A DNA stretch of 64,000 bases. Source: Endocalyx cinctus (taxonomy: Eukaryota > Ascomycota > Sordariomycetes > Amphisphaeriales > Apiosporaceae). The stretch spans positions 1,798,001 to 1,862,000 of the forward strand of contig BCKC01000004.1 of assembly GCA_001600455.1 (NCBI GenBank). The letters run 5' to 3'. The position numbers and the translations under genes were made by a program. Below the pieces are notes generated by a model. The model saw nothing but the letters and a program-made list of their open reading frames with translations. It did no database searches and was not told where the DNA came from. This document shows positions 1 through 14,252 of the stretch, piece after piece. Positions within the stretch are counted from its first letter, which is position 1. Each line of letters opens with the position of its first letter.

Positions 1-770
1 ATCACGGTATGTCTCTTATATGATGATTGTTCATAAAAACAAGTTGCTAGGCAAATATTATTCGACTCGGCTCTGATTAATATTGATACGCAGCTTCCAG
101 AGATGGATACTATCTTATTACGTGCCTTCCTCTAGTTGTATATCTGTAATAACGCACGGGTACTTTCTTCTTCATCTTTGCCTCTCTCACCTACTAACAA
201 CCATTTCTAGATGGGTGCATGGACAACAACCATACTTCTTACTCTTACATTGGACTTTCTTTTCTTTTAAGTCTTTTCTCTCCTAGAAGAAAGATATATA
301 TCGACTTTTCTTAAGATCGGATAATCGTCATATTTGAGTGAATCCCTTTCCTCATTTTGTACTCTTCTTTCTTCTTCTTTTTTTCTCTTATTCTTGTCAC
401 ATTGATTTCTTATTATAGTGGTAAACGTACCGCGAACTGCCCGAGTATAAGTAGCTAGCAGCCCAGCTAGCCTAGTACAACGCGGTACTACCCTGCTACC
501 ACCCTGCTACCGTAGCACCTGCCAATTAATGGTAAGCAAAAAGCTAAGATAGGACTTGCTCTTATCGTTATCGGTAGTACGTAGTGGGACCGAATCTTTT
601 ACCTTTTATTTTCCAACCCTCCAATGAATGGTATTCTTAATCAACTTTTTTTTTCTTTCTTCCTTGACTGACATTCACTATTCAGCCTTGCGCGCTCTTA
701 TTTACTTATTATTTTTTCGTCGTAAACTCTTTGCGCCTGCAGGCTATTTTTTTAATTCTTTTTTTCAAAA
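1..770. other. Upstream spacer and 5' leader of the PRP43 gene
   Basis: No supportable gene is seen. The stretch is AT-rich with pyrimidine-rich runs, and serves at least partly as promoter and leader for the helicase starting at 771. A small block at about 451-520 holds an inverted GCTAGC pair around AGCCCA and two copies of ACCCTGCTACC. The left edge may include the 3' end of an unseen gene, but no coding end can be recognised. Confidence 0.6.
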
Positions 771-3337
<2,567 letters not shown>

Positions 3338-4749
3338 TGATGCAGACAAATCAGAAGGAGAGCGTCTTTAGATACTGCTCCATGATACTGCAACCAAGCC
3401 TCATATCTGCATATCACACAATGATCTGTCACTAAGCCTTTCGTGATGGGGTTGTTAAGAGGATGCTGGATTCGTCGAATTTACCCCCAACATCAGATCA
3501 TTACGGATATGGTGGAAACCGTGATAGGCACCCACTCATGTTGCCGCGTTGAATGAGGGATCGAGGCGGTTGAATATGGCATCTTCTGCGGCAAACACGA
3601 CCGCAATTTTTGTGGTGACAACTTACCTTTTTTCGCAGACACTTTGTCACGTTAACGCTGATATTCAGCTTGCAAGTTGAACCCAGAACAGCATTGGTAT
3701 CAATTTTTTCTCTTTGCTCTTCGACGACGACGGGCGATATGAGCAAATTTTAGTACTAGAAGCGATCTTAAACAGGATTGCCGGCGTGCTGGGGATGTCC
3801 TTATATGTACAGATAGATATAAACACCGAGCTGAGTCAATAAGCTCAGATAATCAAGATAAAAGAATAGAACAAGATTAAAAACCACAGTATGCTTCTCG
3901 TTGATAATCCGGCTCTAATCCGAAAGGTTTACTTCGGACTTCTCTTATCTATGAATAACCACGGGTGTGGAGATTGGGTGGGGGAAGATCTCTGTCGATC
4001 AGCCTGCAGATATTCGGAATCCCATCTCTTTTTTTACGATCCTCTCTATCCGTAATGAAGAAGACCTGCAAGATACGTAGGTGAGAATGTACTCCTGTCT
4101 GCTCCCAACATATTAAGATCAATACACTACTACTATTCAATAATTTTCAATATTACAATGCCATTAATCGTGATGCCGGAGTTACATGAGATGATGACTG
4201 AGCAGTTTACAATATTGATTAAAGTTATGTAAGTAGCTCCCGCAGCTCTCCCCTGCAATGTAACGCCGGGGAATGTGTTACCGAATATTTTCTATCCACT
4301 TATACAAACGCATACTCCGATGTTTTTTGTCTGCCTTTGCCTTGCCTTCCCTTGAGGGGAAAGCAAAACGGGATGCCCTGCTTCGTATCCGGGATAAGAA
4401 TAAAACCGCTCACATGAATAAGTGAGGAGATAGATAGGCAATACACACAAGTGCAGCACAGTACACCAACATGGTATCATGGATGGATGGTTCTGCTGTC
4501 CTGGATCGGCAGGGGGGAAGCAAGATGAAGGACCCGACCCATGTCACCTCCCCCGTCTGCGAGGGGAGGGAAAAAAAAGATAATGTGATAATTGTGATGA
4601 TCTGGAAATATTTAGGATTCGATACCCCCCAGTATAATCTAGTTAACGAGTGAAGCGCAGCCTGAGCGCCCTGTCTGCTTTTGTTTTCGCGTTTTTGCTC
4701 TTGTCCAGGAAAACATATTGACTTTCTTTGCGCTTCATTTTTGGTTAAC
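3338..4749. other. Spacer between PRP43 and the amidase gene
   Basis: About 1.4 kb of intergenic sequence without a supportable gene: the 3' region of PRP43 and the promoter of the amidase. Open frames on either strand are short or antisense to the amidase and show no family resemblance. Confidence 0.6.
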
Positions 4750-7016
4750 ATGTCTATCTTGAGCGATAGTCTTCCGTCTCTATGCTCCAAGCTATGGAAA
4801 TTTAGCTTAGTCGTATTAGCATCGTATTCCGACCACGTCGCAGGTTCACCGCCATGGACAACAATAACGACAACAGCAGTAACGCGCTCGCAGGCTAAGC
4901 ACCTCCAAACCACGCCGAACGGCGACGTGGCTTTCACCTTGGGAAACGCGACTTACCTGGCCAACGTACAGAACCCCAAGGCGGTCCTTACCAGCTCTGG
5001 TTATCATTTCTCCTCGGCTGCCGCCGCCGGTTTTCCCTCGACCAATCAGGTCCTACCCGCGACGGTTTTTTCGTTAGGAGGAGGGAATGCGTCGGAAATC
5101 GTCACCGGTGAGGATCTGCGAAACACGGTCGAGAAATATCTCGCCGGCGATGATGTCTTTTCGGAAGATTTCCTCGAGGGTGTGGTCCTCGCGTCGACGG
5201 AGGAGCAGCAGGAGCAGCCTAGGAAGATGAGATTGGATAAGAGCGCGCTGGATTATCTAGAGGCTTTGGCGCCGAAACACGTGTTTTTGGATAAGACGAT
5301 ATTTGGCGATATTGGGATCAGTAAGTTTCTTCTCTCCCTTCTAATGTTGTTGGTCCTTATGCTGACTAGCAATGAACTCGAACTATAGATTCTTCAAATT
5401 TGGCCGTTAGCTACATTTCCGCAGCGACAGGCAGCAGCACAAATCTCACAGCCGGACCTTATGCAATCACGATCTCGGACGGTTCCGTCTCGTTAGGCAC
5501 GGTGTACCGGCTGTATCGGGACAGTTACAGAACCTTCCTGTACGGTACGTACGATGCCAACGACGGCTTAGGCACGCACTACCCTCTCGAGCTCTTCCAA
5601 GCGCGCTCGTGGGATCCCTGGATTCCCGTACCCTCGCGGATCTACAGCTGGAGCGACTCCCGACCATTCGCCGGGTACCGGGTCGCGATCAAAGACCTCT
5701 TCGACATGAAGGGGCTCGTGACGTCGGGAGGAAGCCAAGCCTGGCAGGAGATGTTCGGGCCCGCGAACGCGACGTGCCCGTCCGTCCAACGGATCGTCGA
5801 CCTCGGCGGGGTTCTCGTCGGGAAATACAAGCTCGCGCAGTTCGCCTCGGGCGCGAACCCTTGGGAGTGGCAGGACGAGCTGTACCCGTTCAACCCGCGC
5901 GGCGACGGCTGGCTCACCTGCTCGGCTTCCTCGTCCGGCGGCGGGTGCGGCGTCGCCGCGTACGACTGGCTCGACTTCGCGATCGGCTCCGACACGGGCT
6001 CCTCCATGCGGAGGCCCGCCGCCGTCTCGGGCACGTACGGAAACCGTCCAAGCCAGGGGCTCATGAGGCTCGAGGGCGTCATGCCGCTCGGCGCCGCGAC
6101 CGATACGGCGGGCGTTTTCGCCCGCGACGTGCGGTCCTGGGCGCGCTTCGCGCGGAATTGGTACGCTTCCGACCTGCACGAGGACCCGGCCGTGACTGGA
6201 CTTTTGCCCCTTGAGGAGGTGATCCCTCCTACCCCTGAAAAAGAAGAAGCGGCGTTTCCGAAACGCGCGATTTACCTGACGGACTACCTGCCGCTCCGAA
6301 ACCCGGCGGCCGAGGCGGTATTGCAGTCGTTTCTCGCCGACATGGCCCGCGTGATGAACATGACGGTCGAGAAGGCGAACCTCACGACGACGGTGCAGGA
6401 GGCGCCGGACGGGGTGCCGAAGTACGACGACCTCGACGCGGCGCTCTCGACGCTCAACGTCATGACGCAGTGGGCCAAAGTCGGCGAGCCTCTAATCTCG
6501 GCGTACGGCGCCGCCCACGAGGGCCGGTTCCCGCCCGTCGACCCGGCTCGCCGGTCCGGGTGGCGGACCTACGACGCCGCGACGTACACGGCCGAGCGGT
6601 ACGCCTCGGCCCTGGCGACCAAGAGGCGCGCGGTCGACTGGTTCGAGAGCTCGGTCCTGACCTCGTGCGCCGACGGGATCATGCTCTGGGACATAGGCAC
6701 CGGCGGGCTGCCGTCGTACCGCGAGAAGCGGCTGATCGAGGAGAACCCGGATTCGACGGCGTACCTCGCCGAGACGCCGGCGGGCGCGGGCGTCAGCGGC
6801 GCGAGCATCTGTCCGATCTTCGGGTGCGTCGACATGACGATCCCCGTGGGCCAGGTCGCGTACCGGAGCAACGTGACGTTCGTGGAGGAGGTCATGCCCG
6901 TCACGGTCAGCGTCATCGCCAGGCGGGGCTGCGATTTCGTGCTCTATAGGATGTGGGAGAAGTTGGCGGATGAGGGCGTCCTGAAGCCGGTGAAGACGGG
7001 GAGGACGGCTTTTTGA
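4750..7016 (+). CDS. Amidase-signature family enzyme with N-terminal extension, probably secreted
   Basis: Hydrolase of the amidase-signature superfamily (amide or related C-N substrates; substrate unknown). Two exons, 4750-5320 and 5389-7016, give about 732 aa. The 68-nt intron has GTAAGT and ATAG ends and keeps frame. The catalytic Lys-Ser-Ser set is intact: Lys about 292 in VAIKDLFDMKG, the cis-Ser about 372 in SASSSGGG, and nucleophile Ser about 396 in GSDTGSSMRRP. Roughly 250 residues precede the catalytic domain, resembling the fungal amidases with a scytalone-dehydratase/Arp1-like N-terminal region. A hydrophobic stretch near residues 16-26 and several N-glycosylation sequons suggest secretion, although the signal peptide is not classic, so the first exon could be refined. 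GC content rises sharply from about 5560 onward. An AATAAA lies at 7039-7044, just downstream. Confidence 0.85.
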
Positions 7017-7503
7017 GTGAAGAAGAAAAGGGGGTTATAATAAAGTAAAAGGATAGGGGTTTATGAGTAATACACTTTTTGATGGTAATTCTAATTGATA
7101 TCTTTTGAATAAAAAAAAAAAAAAAGCCGCGAGACTAGAATTTGAACTTGATCATGTCAGTTGGTTATGTCTCCCGAAGTCTTGTTTGTCAATTTTGTAT
7201 AATGTTAAGGGGGTTCACTGTCTTTCTAATAAGGGTATCCCGCTGAGAGTATATGATATGATATTATAAATTAATGTATTTATTTACTTTTTTTTTTCTT
7301 CCTTTGTACGTATCTCGATAACTAGTAACTTCTTCTACAGGAGGATGATCATATCACCGAATCCTTCTCAGGACGGCACTAGATTCATAGCAAGCATATA
7401 GCCGTCCTATACGTAGGTTCCCATCCAGTTGTTCATGCAGATAAAGTGTCGTTATAATAACTTTTATGTCTGAGTAATCTCAAGAAAAAGATAACGAGTC
7501 CGA
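7017..7503. other. Convergent spacer between the amidase and Lin1 genes
   Basis: AT-rich 3' regions of two converging genes. It includes AATAAA at 7039-7044 and an A tract near 7110-7125, fitting polyadenylation of the plus-strand amidase. No coding sequence is seen. Confidence 0.6.
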
Positions 7504-8937
7504 TCACGTGAACGTGACAGCCACCTTCCACTTCTCGCCACCGACTTCCCTAAACTCGACGCCCTCCCCAAAATACCCGGCGTCCCGCCATGCTTCCATA
7601 GTGCGGCCATCGAAAGGACCTTGTTTCTCGGCGCCGTCCCGGCCGTCCGTCCAGCGGTACTCCCACATTTTCGACTCGTTTGATGTCGCGTTATTGCTGT
7701 TTTGATTTTCTATCGTCGAAACCGACGGTTCTTCCGGTTTAGACGGCTCCACCCACGCCTCGTCCGTCTCGCGCGTGTATTCCCGGATCAGGAGTTCCCT
7801 CTCCCGGTCGTAGACGTCGGGACGGTCGCGGCCGAGCAGCATATCGGCCGCGTCCGTTATGTCGTCGACCGCCTCCTTAACGCGAGCGAGTTCGAGTTCT
7901 TCCTGCTTCTCCTTCTCGGCGTCTACCTCCATCTCGTCCGATTTATCGTGCTGGTGCGATTTCTTCTGCTGCTTCCATTTGGGTATCTTTTTCTTCTTCT
8001 TATCCTTATTGGCGGCCTGCTGCGCCCTGCCGAGCCTGGCGAGGGCTTCGAGGGCGGTCTCCCCCTTTTCGAGGCGCATGATCAGGGTCCGCAGGAGGTC
8101 CGACGTGAGCACGTCATCCTCGCGTCGGCGGCGGGCCCGCTGCTCGGCCTCGCGCTTCTCGTGCGCGGCCGCCGCTTTTTTCACGTCCTTCTTGGAGACG
8201 CCTTCGAGCCAGCGGTCGTGCACGGCGTCCGGGTCGGCGGCTTTCCGGACGAAGTTCCCGGCCTCGTCGAACCGGCCCTCCTGGTTCTCGGCTTTCAAGT
8301 TGAACGCCTCGACCTTGGGCGCGTGCTTCTTGAGCCCGCCGGCCCCGACTTCCTCGTCGATACCTTCTTCCTCGATCGCGAGCTCCTCGTCCGAATCCTC
8401 TTCGTCCGAGTCCCGGTTCTCCGTCCGGTTATCTAGCGTGATTCTTCCTCCCGATCGCGATCGAGTATCTTGGCCTTCTATTTGTTTGGTATCGAGAAAT
8501 TTAACCTCTTTCCTCTTTTTCTTACTCGTCGTGTCGTCGTCCTCGTCCTCCTCCTCGGCATCGTCCCCGTCCGCGGCGAACATATCATCCATATCGTCGT
8601 CGTCGTCTTCGTTTTTCTTGGGTTTTTTATTCGACGCCTTATCGTGCAGCTTGCCCATCTCTTCGCGGTCCGAATCCGAGTCGTAACCGTCGATGTTGAC
8701 GGCTCCCCGCTTCGTGGCGGCGCTCCCCTTGATCACGTCGGCGTCGGCTTCGAGGTATACGTCTTCCTCCTCTTCCTCCTCGTTATTCTCGTCGAGATCG
8801 GCGCTGGGCGCCAGCGCGGAGGGATTCCGTACGTCGAATGCCACTTTCTTCTGCTTCTGCGCGCCGTCGCCGTGGTGCTGCCGAGCGTAAACTTCGCCGG
8901 CGCGGGAAGGTCGCGCGGCGCTGAAACGGGAGGACAT
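7504..8937 (-). CDS. LIN1: Lin1/Snu40 (CD2BP2/U5-52K) type GYF-domain protein
   Basis: Likely U5 snRNP-associated assembly factor; the family binds proline-rich splicing proteins through a C-terminal GYF domain. Single exon, 477 aa. The last 55 or so residues hold the domain: WEYRW, then GPFDGRTMEAW and AGYF in the expected order. The rest is charged, with long acidic runs and Lys-rich segments, and the N-terminus has KKVAFDVRNPS, typical of this family. The start is fixed by the only early Met (MSSRFSAARPSRAGE). It shares an 890-nt divergent promoter with UFD1. The middle of the gene (about 7780-8420) is notably GC-rich. CD2BP2-like identity is strong; the specific yeast-name equivalence is inferred. 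Confidence 0.88.
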   Translation of the reverse strand: MSSRFSAARPSRAGEVYARQHHGDGAQKQKKVAFDVRNPSALAPSADLDENNEEEEEEDVYLEADADVIKGSAATKRGAVNIDGYDSDSDREEMGKLHDKASNKKPKKNEDDDDDMDDMFAADGDDAEEEDEDDDTTSKKKRKEVKFLDTKQIEGQDTRSRSGGRITLDNRTENRDSDEEDSDEELAIEEEGIDEEVGAGGLKKHAPKVEAFNLKAENQEGRFDEAGNFVRKAADPDAVHDRWLEGVSKKDVKKAAAAHEKREAEQRARRRREDDVLTSDLLRTLIMRLEKGETALEALARLGRAQQAANKDKKKKKIPKWKQQKKSHQHDKSDEMEVDAEKEKQEELELARVKEAVDDITDAADMLLGRDRPDVYDRERELLIREYTRETDEAWVEPSKPEEPSVSTIENQNSNNATSNESKMWEYRWTDGRDGAEKQGPFDGRTMEAWRDAGYFGEGVEFREVGGEKWKVAVTFT

Positions 8938-9824
8938 TGTTTTTTTTTTTCTTTCTTTTGTCCTCCTTTATTTTCTTTCTCTTTCTTTGGTTTGCTTAGG
9001 AGTTTAGGGTTTTACTTTCGAGACTTATAAAGTTCTCTAACTCTAGTTCGTATTCGTTTAGAAGAATCTTAATAACTATGACGTCGAAAGAAAGAGAGAA
9101 AAAGTAAAAATAATAAGAGGCTAAAAGAATAAAAGACTTTGATATACAGTAGTGGCAAAGTACCTAAGGTAAGTAGCTTTAGGTGGGGTCACAATGGGCT
9201 GAATGGGGAAAGCTAGGGAAGCATTTTAAGGCTTGAAGCACTAAAATTTATTATTAGGTACAGCTTAAAGCACCTAAGCGTTATCATATCCTTCTCAGAC
9301 AGCCCTGACAGCCAGACAAACGGATTATCTCTTACCCCGTTCTCTTCTATCCATCTTAGCTGCCAGCATCTGTTTCGTCATCTTACACTGCCTTAGCCAC
9401 ATTTCTTAGGACCAGGTACATTCGTAATAAAGCATACAAAGTACATCATCGAAAGCTTAACGAAGCTCTCAGGAATTTACGACAACTTCTACCTTACCAT
9501 TTTTTTTTTCATCTTATTCTTTGATTTTCTATCATTTCTTTTATTCTAGAATTCTACCTACTGAGTGAATATTCGAGAAGTGATCAATCCTTTTTGTCCT
9601 ACTTCTGAGTGATTGATTTCCCACGGAATTTACTGAAATATACCGCCCCCTCCAGAATATCATTTAATAGAATGGTTCGTCATACGCTATGATCTCGGTG
9701 AAATAAATATGAAATCATCCCTAAAACCTATTTATACATATTCTCCTCCTACAAATTATTCTCTTAATTCCCTATCTTGTATTCTCATTCTTCTAGCTAA
9801 CAAGACCAACCATTAAACAAACAG
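8938..9824. promoter_or_regulatory. Shared divergent promoter region of LIN1 and UFD1
   Basis: The region lies between two genes transcribed away from each other and must hold both promoters. It is AT-rich with pyrimidine runs near 8940-8990 on the plus strand. It also contains the unresolved first exon and first intron of UFD1: a GCTAAC branch-like site near 9796-9801 is followed by candidate acceptors at 9823-9824 and 9833-9834. Confidence 0.55.
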
Positions 9825-11050
9825 TATCGACCAGGTTTCGCCGATTTCGACCCCGATGATCCAGCCACCATGTACAATATGGCACGTTCGGGTATGATGC
9901 GTGGTCCAACCATGCGTATATTTAACGAATTTTTCCGTTGCTATCCCCTCGTCATGGCACCCGGTGCCGAAAGACCGGAGCTCAACTACGGATCTAAAAT
10001 ATTTCTACCGCCGTCCGCTCTTCAGAAAATCTCCCAGTTACACGTGCAGTGGCCGCTTATGATGGAGTTGGTCAACGGCGAGAAAGAGTGTCAGACGCAT
10101 GCCGGTGTGCTCGAGTTCGTGGCCGAAGAAGGTCGCGCTTACATACCGCAATGGGTAAGTTTGCATTGTACGAGAGACGGCGACCGCCTGGCTAACTTGT
10201 TTATGCGTAGATGATGCAAACATTACAGCTAGATGTCGGAGATATGATACAAGTCAAGTCAACCTCCCTCGAGCTAGCCAAATTAGTCAAGTTACAGCCG
10301 CAGTCAACCAAATTCCTCGACATTAGTGATCCCAAGGCCGTACTTGAGAAGGTCTTCCGCAACTTTGCCGCTCTCACGAAAGGCGACGTATTCAACTTCG
10401 AATATAACGATGAAGTTTACGAGGTCGCCGTCCTCGAAGTGAAGCCGGAGACGACGAAAATGGGTGTTTGTATGATCGAAACGGATGTCTCCGTTGACTT
10501 TGCGCCTCCGGTCGGCTACGTCGAGCCGTCTAAGAGCAGCGGCACGAGCACGCCGAGAAGTACGCGAGGATTACCTGTTGGCGGACTTATGCATAGCCAA
10601 GGCACCATGGCTCAGGCTATCAACTACGACGCTATCGCACCTAATTCCGCCACGGCCGCCGACGGTGCTCGCGCTGTCTCCTCTCACTTCCTGAGCGAGG
10701 GCCATAAGCTCAACTCGAAGAAGGGCAGCAAGGCACCTACTCCGAAACCCTCAACACCTGTACCCGGCTCTACCTCCTCGGCGAACACCCCTCCCGTGCC
10801 GCGACGGACCACAAACGGCCCCTTACCCCTTCGTTTACCCCCTAACAAGTTATTCTTCGGTTACGAGGTTAAGCCCGTCAAGACGGACGCCGATAAGGAA
10901 GCGGAGAAAGAAAACGCCAGCAGGCCCCACTTCGCCGGCCAAGGTCAAACCCTCCGAGGGGCGGTCAAGCGGAAGGGAGAAGGTGAGGAGAAGGGGAAAT
11001 CTACGGATAAAAAGTCATCCGAAGGTCGTCGGCTCGATGGTCGGAAATAA
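9825..11050 (+). CDS. UFD1: Ubiquitin fusion degradation protein 1 (Cdc48 cofactor); 5' exon unresolved
   Basis: Partner of Npl4 on Cdc48/p97 in extraction of ubiquitinated substrates, including ER-associated degradation. Recognised by [56 protein letters not shown], LEPQS-like LQPQSTKFLDISDPKAVLE, and ETDVSVDFAPPVGYVEP. Exons read are 9825-10154 and 10211-11050, with a 56-nt intron (GTAAGT to GTAG). The frame upstream of the first ATG (9870) encodes GFADFDPDDPAT, which is conserved in fungal Ufd1. Translation therefore starts in a short upstream exon; one possibility is ATGATCTCG at 9689-9697 with a weak GTGAAA donor. If that exon is wrong, the fallback start is Met at 9870. The C-terminal third is Ser, Pro and Lys rich and low in order. 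About 389 aa plus the missing exon. Confidence 0.9.
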
Positions 11051-14000
11051 TTGGCGGTCTCGTGCTCTTTTTTTTTTTTTTTTTTTTTTTAACGCTCGAT
11101 GGAACACTGAATAGGGTCGCGGAGTTCAAGGCATTGCTTTTGCTTTTATTATGGGGACGATGATCAGTCTAGACAGGGATACCATTCATGTGAAATCTAA
11201 CGAAGGCTAGACGAATTTGACAGCATCTAATATCATGATCATGCACAGCAGGATGAGAATTAGTGACTCCGGGTGGCTAATACCTCTCACCGGTATCGTT
11301 CAACGCATATGCGAACATTTCATTATTCATGATGTCATTGATCTATCATTCGATAGAAAGAGGACTGGAATATGTCTATTCACCGTCTTTTTATTATCTT
11401 CCTTATACGAGATACAACATCGCCGGACGTTAGCTATGAGGACTTTACCTTAGAGCCGCTATGAACAAGCGGAGGTTCGTGAGTCTTTACCTAGCTCACG
11501 ATATCCGCTTCTGGTCATACCACGGTTTTCTTTTAAGTTCTTAGACGTTGAATCGAATTCCCAGTGCTATGAATGAACATCTGTGTAACCACTACTACTA
11601 AATGTCCGCAATAGATTACTTCTCCTTTACATGAGGAAAGTTTTACCGGGTATCCCTTGGTGCTGCTATAAGAATCCTTACCGAATTCCTGAAATTCGCC
11701 CACAATAAAAAAATCAGGAGGTTGAGAAAAGCACGAGCACGGTGCACGGCAGACCGAATGCGTCCGCGTGTGACGGATAAGGGGTGAAAAAAAAAAAAAG
11801 GGTGAGAAATGGGCAAAGTGGGTCCCACGCACGCGGTCCGCGGGAAAGGTTTCCTTCGCAGACTTGGAGGCCCTTGAGGCCGAGAATCCCGAGTAATGTC
11901 CGGGGGAGGGACGGTCCTTCGCTTCATTTGCCTGGGGAGAAAGGGCGTCTGCACGGGGGCGGTGGGGTACGACGAGGAGGACGACGAGGTAAAAGCGTGA
12001 GTCGTGTTTGGTGTTATGAGTTGGGAGTTGGACTACTATTGGTTGGGTACAAAAAAAAAAAAACCGGAGGGATTCTACTGTTGAGGAGCTTTTTAAGAAA
12101 CTTTGGCTATCGTCGTATTTCAGCTGTGATGAAGTAGCTCCTCCGTCTGAATTGGTTGTGTAACGCCGTCCTTTCCATCCCGCCCCCACGGTTTCGCAAA
12201 TTCGGGATGGTTTTTTTCCCCCTATCATTCCTCAAGGCCAAGAAATAACATATCGACGCCGGAGGATTCTGGTTTTATGTCTCTCAATAATGGAAAAGTG
12301 CTGGTGCTATGTCGTCGATTCATTTCATCTAATCAACACGCAGGATTCACTCCCGTCTAATAGTCCGTCTTGTCGTCAGCTTAGAGTAGTTTATTCATTT
12401 ATTGGATACGCTCCTCCTTATATCGAAGTAACACGCCCGTAAATCCTTTCGTATTTAAACACTTCTTAGACTATCTATTTTCGTCTTCAACGTAGTATTT
12501 CCCAGAACCTACCGAGAATACATTAGCTTCCTTCGAAAGAAATGCATGTATGCCAAGATGTGAGCATATAAGTGAGTATAATCCTCCCTTCCTTTTTTTT
12601 CTTGTTTCCTTTTCTTTTTGGTGCCAAAAAAAAAAGGTGGGGCAAGAGAGAAAGGTCTTGATCAATACAGATATGGCGATTAATAGAGTGAAAAATATAG
12701 TCTCTATATCCTGCTGTCAGCAGCAACATGCTTTCTTTTCCCCCCTGGAAGCCTGCATGCACGTTACGATCATCGCCACCGCATCGGTTCTTCTGGTTGT
12801 TCGCGCTTAAAACTGGTTACTTCTTTCTCCCTATGAATTGTTTAAAGAAATTATATTCCAACTAATCATATTATTTTCCCCCTCTCTCCCCTTCCCGTTT
12901 ATCGATTTTTGCGCTTTAGGGTACTCGCATGATATCGACTCCAACGGACGGTCTATGACCTAAGTCGGCTTCTCGTCATATCATGATATATATCTATATG
13001 TAGGTACACAATAGGCAGGTGGATGCGCACGTTACGAATGGAGTATAGTATACCGTATGTACGTAGCCTTACCTAGTATACCTAATAAAAAAAAAGTGCG
13101 GTCCTTTGCTTTTTTTTCTCTTATTTCCGTATACTATAGTATACTGCATTCTATTAACGGTTCCCAAAAAGGGTTCTTTTTTTTTTCCCTTTTTTTATCA
13201 TGGCACAGTCGGGGAGGGCTAAGTCCGGGGTTGCCAAGCTGGCAAGGGGAGGGCGCTAAACGAGCCCTCCGGCCCTCTCGTCAGGGATCCCTGGCTCGGT
13301 AGCTGAGCATTCCCTCGGGGGCGGGAATTAGCATATATAGTATACTACCTACAAAAACGTAGGGAGCGGTATCTCGATCGTACGGCACTGGTCCAATCAC
13401 GATCTCCGATAAATCTGCACTTGCTGAGAAGAACTGCCCACAGGGCATAATAGGATAGGGTAGGGCCCTCTCCTCTATCGAAGATAAATTCGGCGGTGCG
13501 AATTGGTGGCTGAGGGAGAGAGAGAGAGAGAGAAAGAGTACCCCACTGTGTATCACTTGCGTATCCTATTTACACTTCTCGAGGCTTACGCTGCCGTGAA
13601 CAAGAAGGAAACCAAAAAAAAGGGGGGGGAGAAGGAGGGAGGAAGAGAGGATTATATATTCCCTTATTCCTCGAATTTGAGGATATTTGATAACAATACC
13701 CATAAAATTAAGGATATTCCCTTAATATACCCATCGTGTTATTGCATGACTATACGAAAGTAGCATAGAGAGGGAGTTGGGGGCTGGAGAATCACCAATT
13801 TTAGGGTAGCCTTAGGAAGATCATGTTCCTTTTCGTCTCTCTTTTTTTCCTGATAATTCTATCCTATAGCTTAAAAATTAAAATAAGATTTTTTAGCCTC
13901 AGTCTCTATTTCTTCTTGTATTTTTTTTTTTGTTCGGTACATAATTTACATTTTCTTCATCTACAATATTAGAGACGAACCTAAACGTAGACGAATAGAA

Positions 14001-14252
14001 AAAGCCAAATCAGTAAACCCCTCCGCGCACACGAGTTAAGCGACGATAGCAACACTTGCCCCCTTACCCATCTTGGGTTTTATCGACAAGTGATAAAACT
14101 AGAAGAAGCCTTATCACAAACTCCAAAAGAAGAGAAAAAAAAAAAAGATTTATTTACGACGATATTATACGAGACAATAAAATCGGTCGTACTAGTTGCT
14201 GAAAAAAAAAAAAGCCCCCTTGTCTACCTATGAACATTTCCGGACTTGAAAC
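11051..14252. other. Gene-poor 3.2 kb spacer
   Basis: No supportable gene. The stretch has T tracts (11069-11090), purine runs near 13505-13535 and 13620-13650, and several GTATAC-centred elements: a perfect palindrome at 13129-13144 and related copies near 13045-13055, 13070 and 13334. Short open frames on both strands lack resemblance to any family and have poor codon character. Confidence 0.55.
13129..13144. repeat. Perfect 16-bp palindrome GTATACTATAGTATAC
   Basis: The sequence equals its own reverse complement. Related half sites recur in other spacers (see findings). Function unknown; it could be a protein-binding site or a neutral AT-rich palindrome. Confidence 0.8.

Noticed and set aside
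4410..4937. 175-codon minus-strand frame upstream of and across the amidase start
   Set aside because: Overlaps the amidase first exon antisense, has no recognisable domain and mixed composition.
7702..9030. Plus-strand frames opposite LIN1
   Set aside because: Ser-rich or Leu/Val-rich translations opposite acidic and Lys-rich codons of the real gene.
11533..12228. Two overlapping minus-strand frames (231 and 103 codons)
   Set aside because: Compositionally random, rich in His/Arg/Phe from homopolymers; no start context or family.
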